From positions 1-5,284 of the forward strand of contig JADHLK010000108.1 of assembly GCA_016780695.1 (NCBI GenBank): a stretch of DNA of 5,284 bases. Direction: 5' to 3'. The position numbers and the translations under genes are program-made. How positions within the stretch are numbered: position 1 is the stretch's first letter; each line of letters begins with the position of its first letter. The stretch is from Alphaproteobacteria bacterium. GTDB lineage: Bacteria; Pseudomonadota; Alphaproteobacteria; Puniceispirillales; Puniceispirillaceae. Under the pieces are notes generated by a model, which saw only the letters and a program-made list of their open reading frames with translations, was not told the origin of the DNA and searched no databases. Shown piece after piece: positions 3,836 to 5,284 of this stretch.

Positions 3836-5188
3836 ATGAGGAACAGGAAACCACCAGACCAAAGCCGCCCCGACCCCCGGCAAACCGCCCTGTCCATCCT
3901 GCAGGCGGTTTTTGCTGACGGCCAGCGGCTGGATCAGGCCCTTGCCATCCGCCAGATGGGGCAGCTGGCGGCGCGTGATCGGGCCTTTGTGCGGTTGCTG
4001 ACCGGGGCGGTGCTGCGCCATCATGGCCAGCTATCCGCTATTTTGAAACAGCAGCTGGACAGGCCACCAAAGGGCAAGGTCTGGCTAGTCCTGATGCTGG
4101 GGGCGGCGCAGCTATTTGTGCTGGATACGCCAGCCCATGCGGTGGTTGATACCAGTGTGCGGCTGATGCGCGCGGCAGGCCAGCCGCGGCTGGCCGGGCT
4201 GGCCAATGCGGTGCTGCGGCGGCTGGCTGAAAATAAATCTGGCCTCTGGCAGGCGACCTGTGCTGCCGATAATCTGCCAGAAAAGCTGCGTGCCAGCTGG
4301 TCTGGCAGATGGGGGGCGGCGCGCACCGAGCAGCTCTGCCAGCTTTTCCAAACACCGCCGCCGCTGGACATCTCCGTGCGCGAGGCGCCAGAAAAATGGG
4401 CCGAAAGGCTGGGCGGCACCTGGCTTTACGGAAACAGTCTGCGCTGCCAGTTTGACGGGGAGGTTACAGCCATGCCGGGCTTTGCCGAGGGGGCCTGGTG
4501 GGTGCAGGATGCGGCGGCCTCTTTGCCTGTCTGGCTGCTGGATCAGCTGCTTGGTGGGTTGGCTGACAAGCAGCTGCTGGATCTCTGTGCGGCCCCGGGG
4601 GGCAAGACGGCCCAGCTGGCAGCTGGCGGGGCAACCGTTCAGGCGGTTGAGATAGACCCCCAGCGCGCCGACAGGCTGGCCGATAATCTGGCGCGGCTAG
4701 AGCTGACAGCTGAGATTATTGAAGCCGACATACTGGACTGGCAGCCAGCTGAGCTAAAAGATGCCATTTTGCTGGATGCCCCCTGTTCAGCCAGCGGCAC
4801 TATCCGGCGGCGGCCAGATTTGCTGGTGCGGCGGGATTTTGCTGATCTGGACAGGATGGCGCGCTTGCAGGGCCAGCTGCTGGCCAGAGCCTGTGACTGG
4901 CTGGTGGCGGGCGGTGTGCTGGTCTATGTGACCTGCTCAATGGAAGCTGAGGAAGGCGAAGCGGTGATCGCTGATTTTCTGGCGCGCCCGGACTGCCCGG
5001 CCCAGCTGGTCGATCTTGCGGCAGAAATTCCGGCAGAGGCAGCCGGGGACTTTGCAGATTGCCTGCAGCTGGCGGCGGCGGACAAGGCCCACCCATTACC
5101 CCGCGGCGGATTGCGGGTGATGCCTGATTGCCTGGCCGGAGGCAATGACGGTTTTTTCATTGCCTGCTTGCGCCACAAGGGGACATAA
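3836..5188 (+). CDS. rsmB: 16S rRNA (cytosine(967)-C5)-methyltransferase RsmB
   Basis: This 450-residue protein has the two-part RsmB layout. An N-terminal NusB-like RNA-binding domain spans about residues 15-125 (ALSILQAV, then AARDRAFVRLLTGAVLRHHG, LGAAQLFVLDTPAHAVVDTS and GLANAVLRRL). A Rossmann-type SAM methyltransferase domain occupies about 220-440. Motif I is LDLCAAPGGKT (near 248-258), the ribose-binding acid lies in VEIDP (Asp274), and EADILDW (296-302) follows. Motif IV is DAPCSASG with Cys317, and motif VI is VTCSM with Cys367. In E. coli the equivalents are Cys325 and the nucleophile Cys375, so the two-cysteine mechanism is preserved at the same 50-residue spacing. It methylates C5 of C967 in 16S rRNA using S-adenosylmethionine. 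An in-frame TAG three codons before the ATG fixes the start; the ribosome site is weak. DUF1674 beside rsmB is a recurrent alphaproteobacterial arrangement. Confidence 0.95.
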   Translation: MRNRKPPDQSRPDPRQTALSILQAVFADGQRLDQALAIRQMGQLAARDRAFVRLLTGAVLRHHGQLSAILKQQLDRPPKGKVWLVLMLGAAQLFVLDTPAHAVVDTSVRLMRAAGQPRLAGLANAVLRRLAENKSGLWQATCAADNLPEKLRASWSGRWGAARTEQLCQLFQTPPPLDISVREAPEKWAERLGGTWLYGNSLRCQFDGEVTAMPGFAEGAWWVQDAAASLPVWLLDQLLGGLADKQLLDLCAAPGGKTAQLAAGGATVQAVEIDPQRADRLADNLARLELTAEIIEADILDWQPAELKDAILLDAPCSASGTIRRRPDLLVRRDFADLDRMARLQGQLLARACDWLVAGGVLVYVTCSMEAEEGEAVIADFLARPDCPAQLVDLAAEIPAEAAGDFADCLQLAAADKAHPLPRGGLRVMPDCLAGGNDGFFIACLRHKGT

Positions 5189-5232
5189 TCAGACAGGATG
5201 CGGGCCAGCATTGGACAGGGAACAGCCCGATG

Positions 5233-5247
5233 CGTTAAAGCTTAACG
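5233..5247. other. Small perfect hairpin downstream of rsmB
   Basis: CGTTAA pairs perfectly with TTAACG around AGC, 45 bases after the rsmB stop. There is no T-tract on the plus strand, so it is not a standard terminator; TATTAT at 5254-5259 may be a -10 for a gene beyond the window. Nothing else is seen in the final 96 bases. Confidence 0.3.
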
Positions 5248-5284
5248 ACCCGGTATTATAGAAAACGCTCGAAATTCAGATGCT

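Noticed and set aside
3770..4024. Extended N terminus of the SDHAF4-like protein reaching back to an ATG at 4024
   Set aside because: It lies antisense to the start of rsmB and lacks family similarity; DUF1674 proteins are short and the ATG at 3769 fits.
4021..5211. Minus-strand frames opposite rsmB
   Set aside because: They are antisense shadows of a clearly conserved methyltransferase gene, with Pro/Ala/Ser-rich compositions typical of such shadows.

Overview
The window looks like chromosomal DNA from an alphaproteobacterium. The best lineage markers are a DUF1674/SDHAF4-type small protein next to the 16S rRNA methyltransferase gene rsmB, and a DUF1491 protein, a family seen mainly in Alphaproteobacteria. 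A marine or SAR116/Rhodospirillales-like host is possible, but this is only an impression from codon use and gene content. Everything from about 1770 onward is G+C-rich, tightly packed housekeeping DNA. Positions 1-1140 are visibly richer in A+T, loosely packed, and look like accessory DNA.

Layout. Positions 1-350 carry a minus-strand NTF2/SnoaL-like gene. Positions 351-703 hold two adjacent dyads, a hairpin with a T-tract, and a possible 52-codon minus-strand ORF with a signal-peptide-like N terminus. Positions 704-1015 encode a lone DUF5681 protein, a family common on phages. Positions 1016-1770 contain no large gene but much structure: a plus-strand sigma-70-like promoter with a dyad over its -35, hairpin terminators on both strands, a 26-codon membrane microprotein ORF on the minus strand with a GGAGG ribosome site, and a 15-bp/9-bp tandem repeat just upstream of that ORF.

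Positions 1771-3769 are a minus-strand operon read in the order DUF1674 (SDHAF4-like), DUF1491, HisD-family dehydrogenase. It diverges from rsmB (3836-5188, plus strand) across a 66-bp gap. The last 96 bases hold only a small hairpin.

Working together: the SDHAF4-like protein should assist flavinylated SdhA during succinate dehydrogenase assembly, and RsmB methylates C967 of 16S rRNA. The HisD-family protein keeps the fold and the catalytic Glu-His pair. It has, however, exchanged two of the four zinc ligands (Gln to Glu, Asp to Asn) and several other near-invariant residues, so its identity as a true histidinol dehydrogenase is open. The most speculative signal is at 1073-1423. There a predicted plus-strand RNA and the predicted microprotein mRNA converge and overlap at their 3' ends, an arrangement that resembles type I toxin-antitoxin loci. 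No experimental or database support was available for any of these calls.
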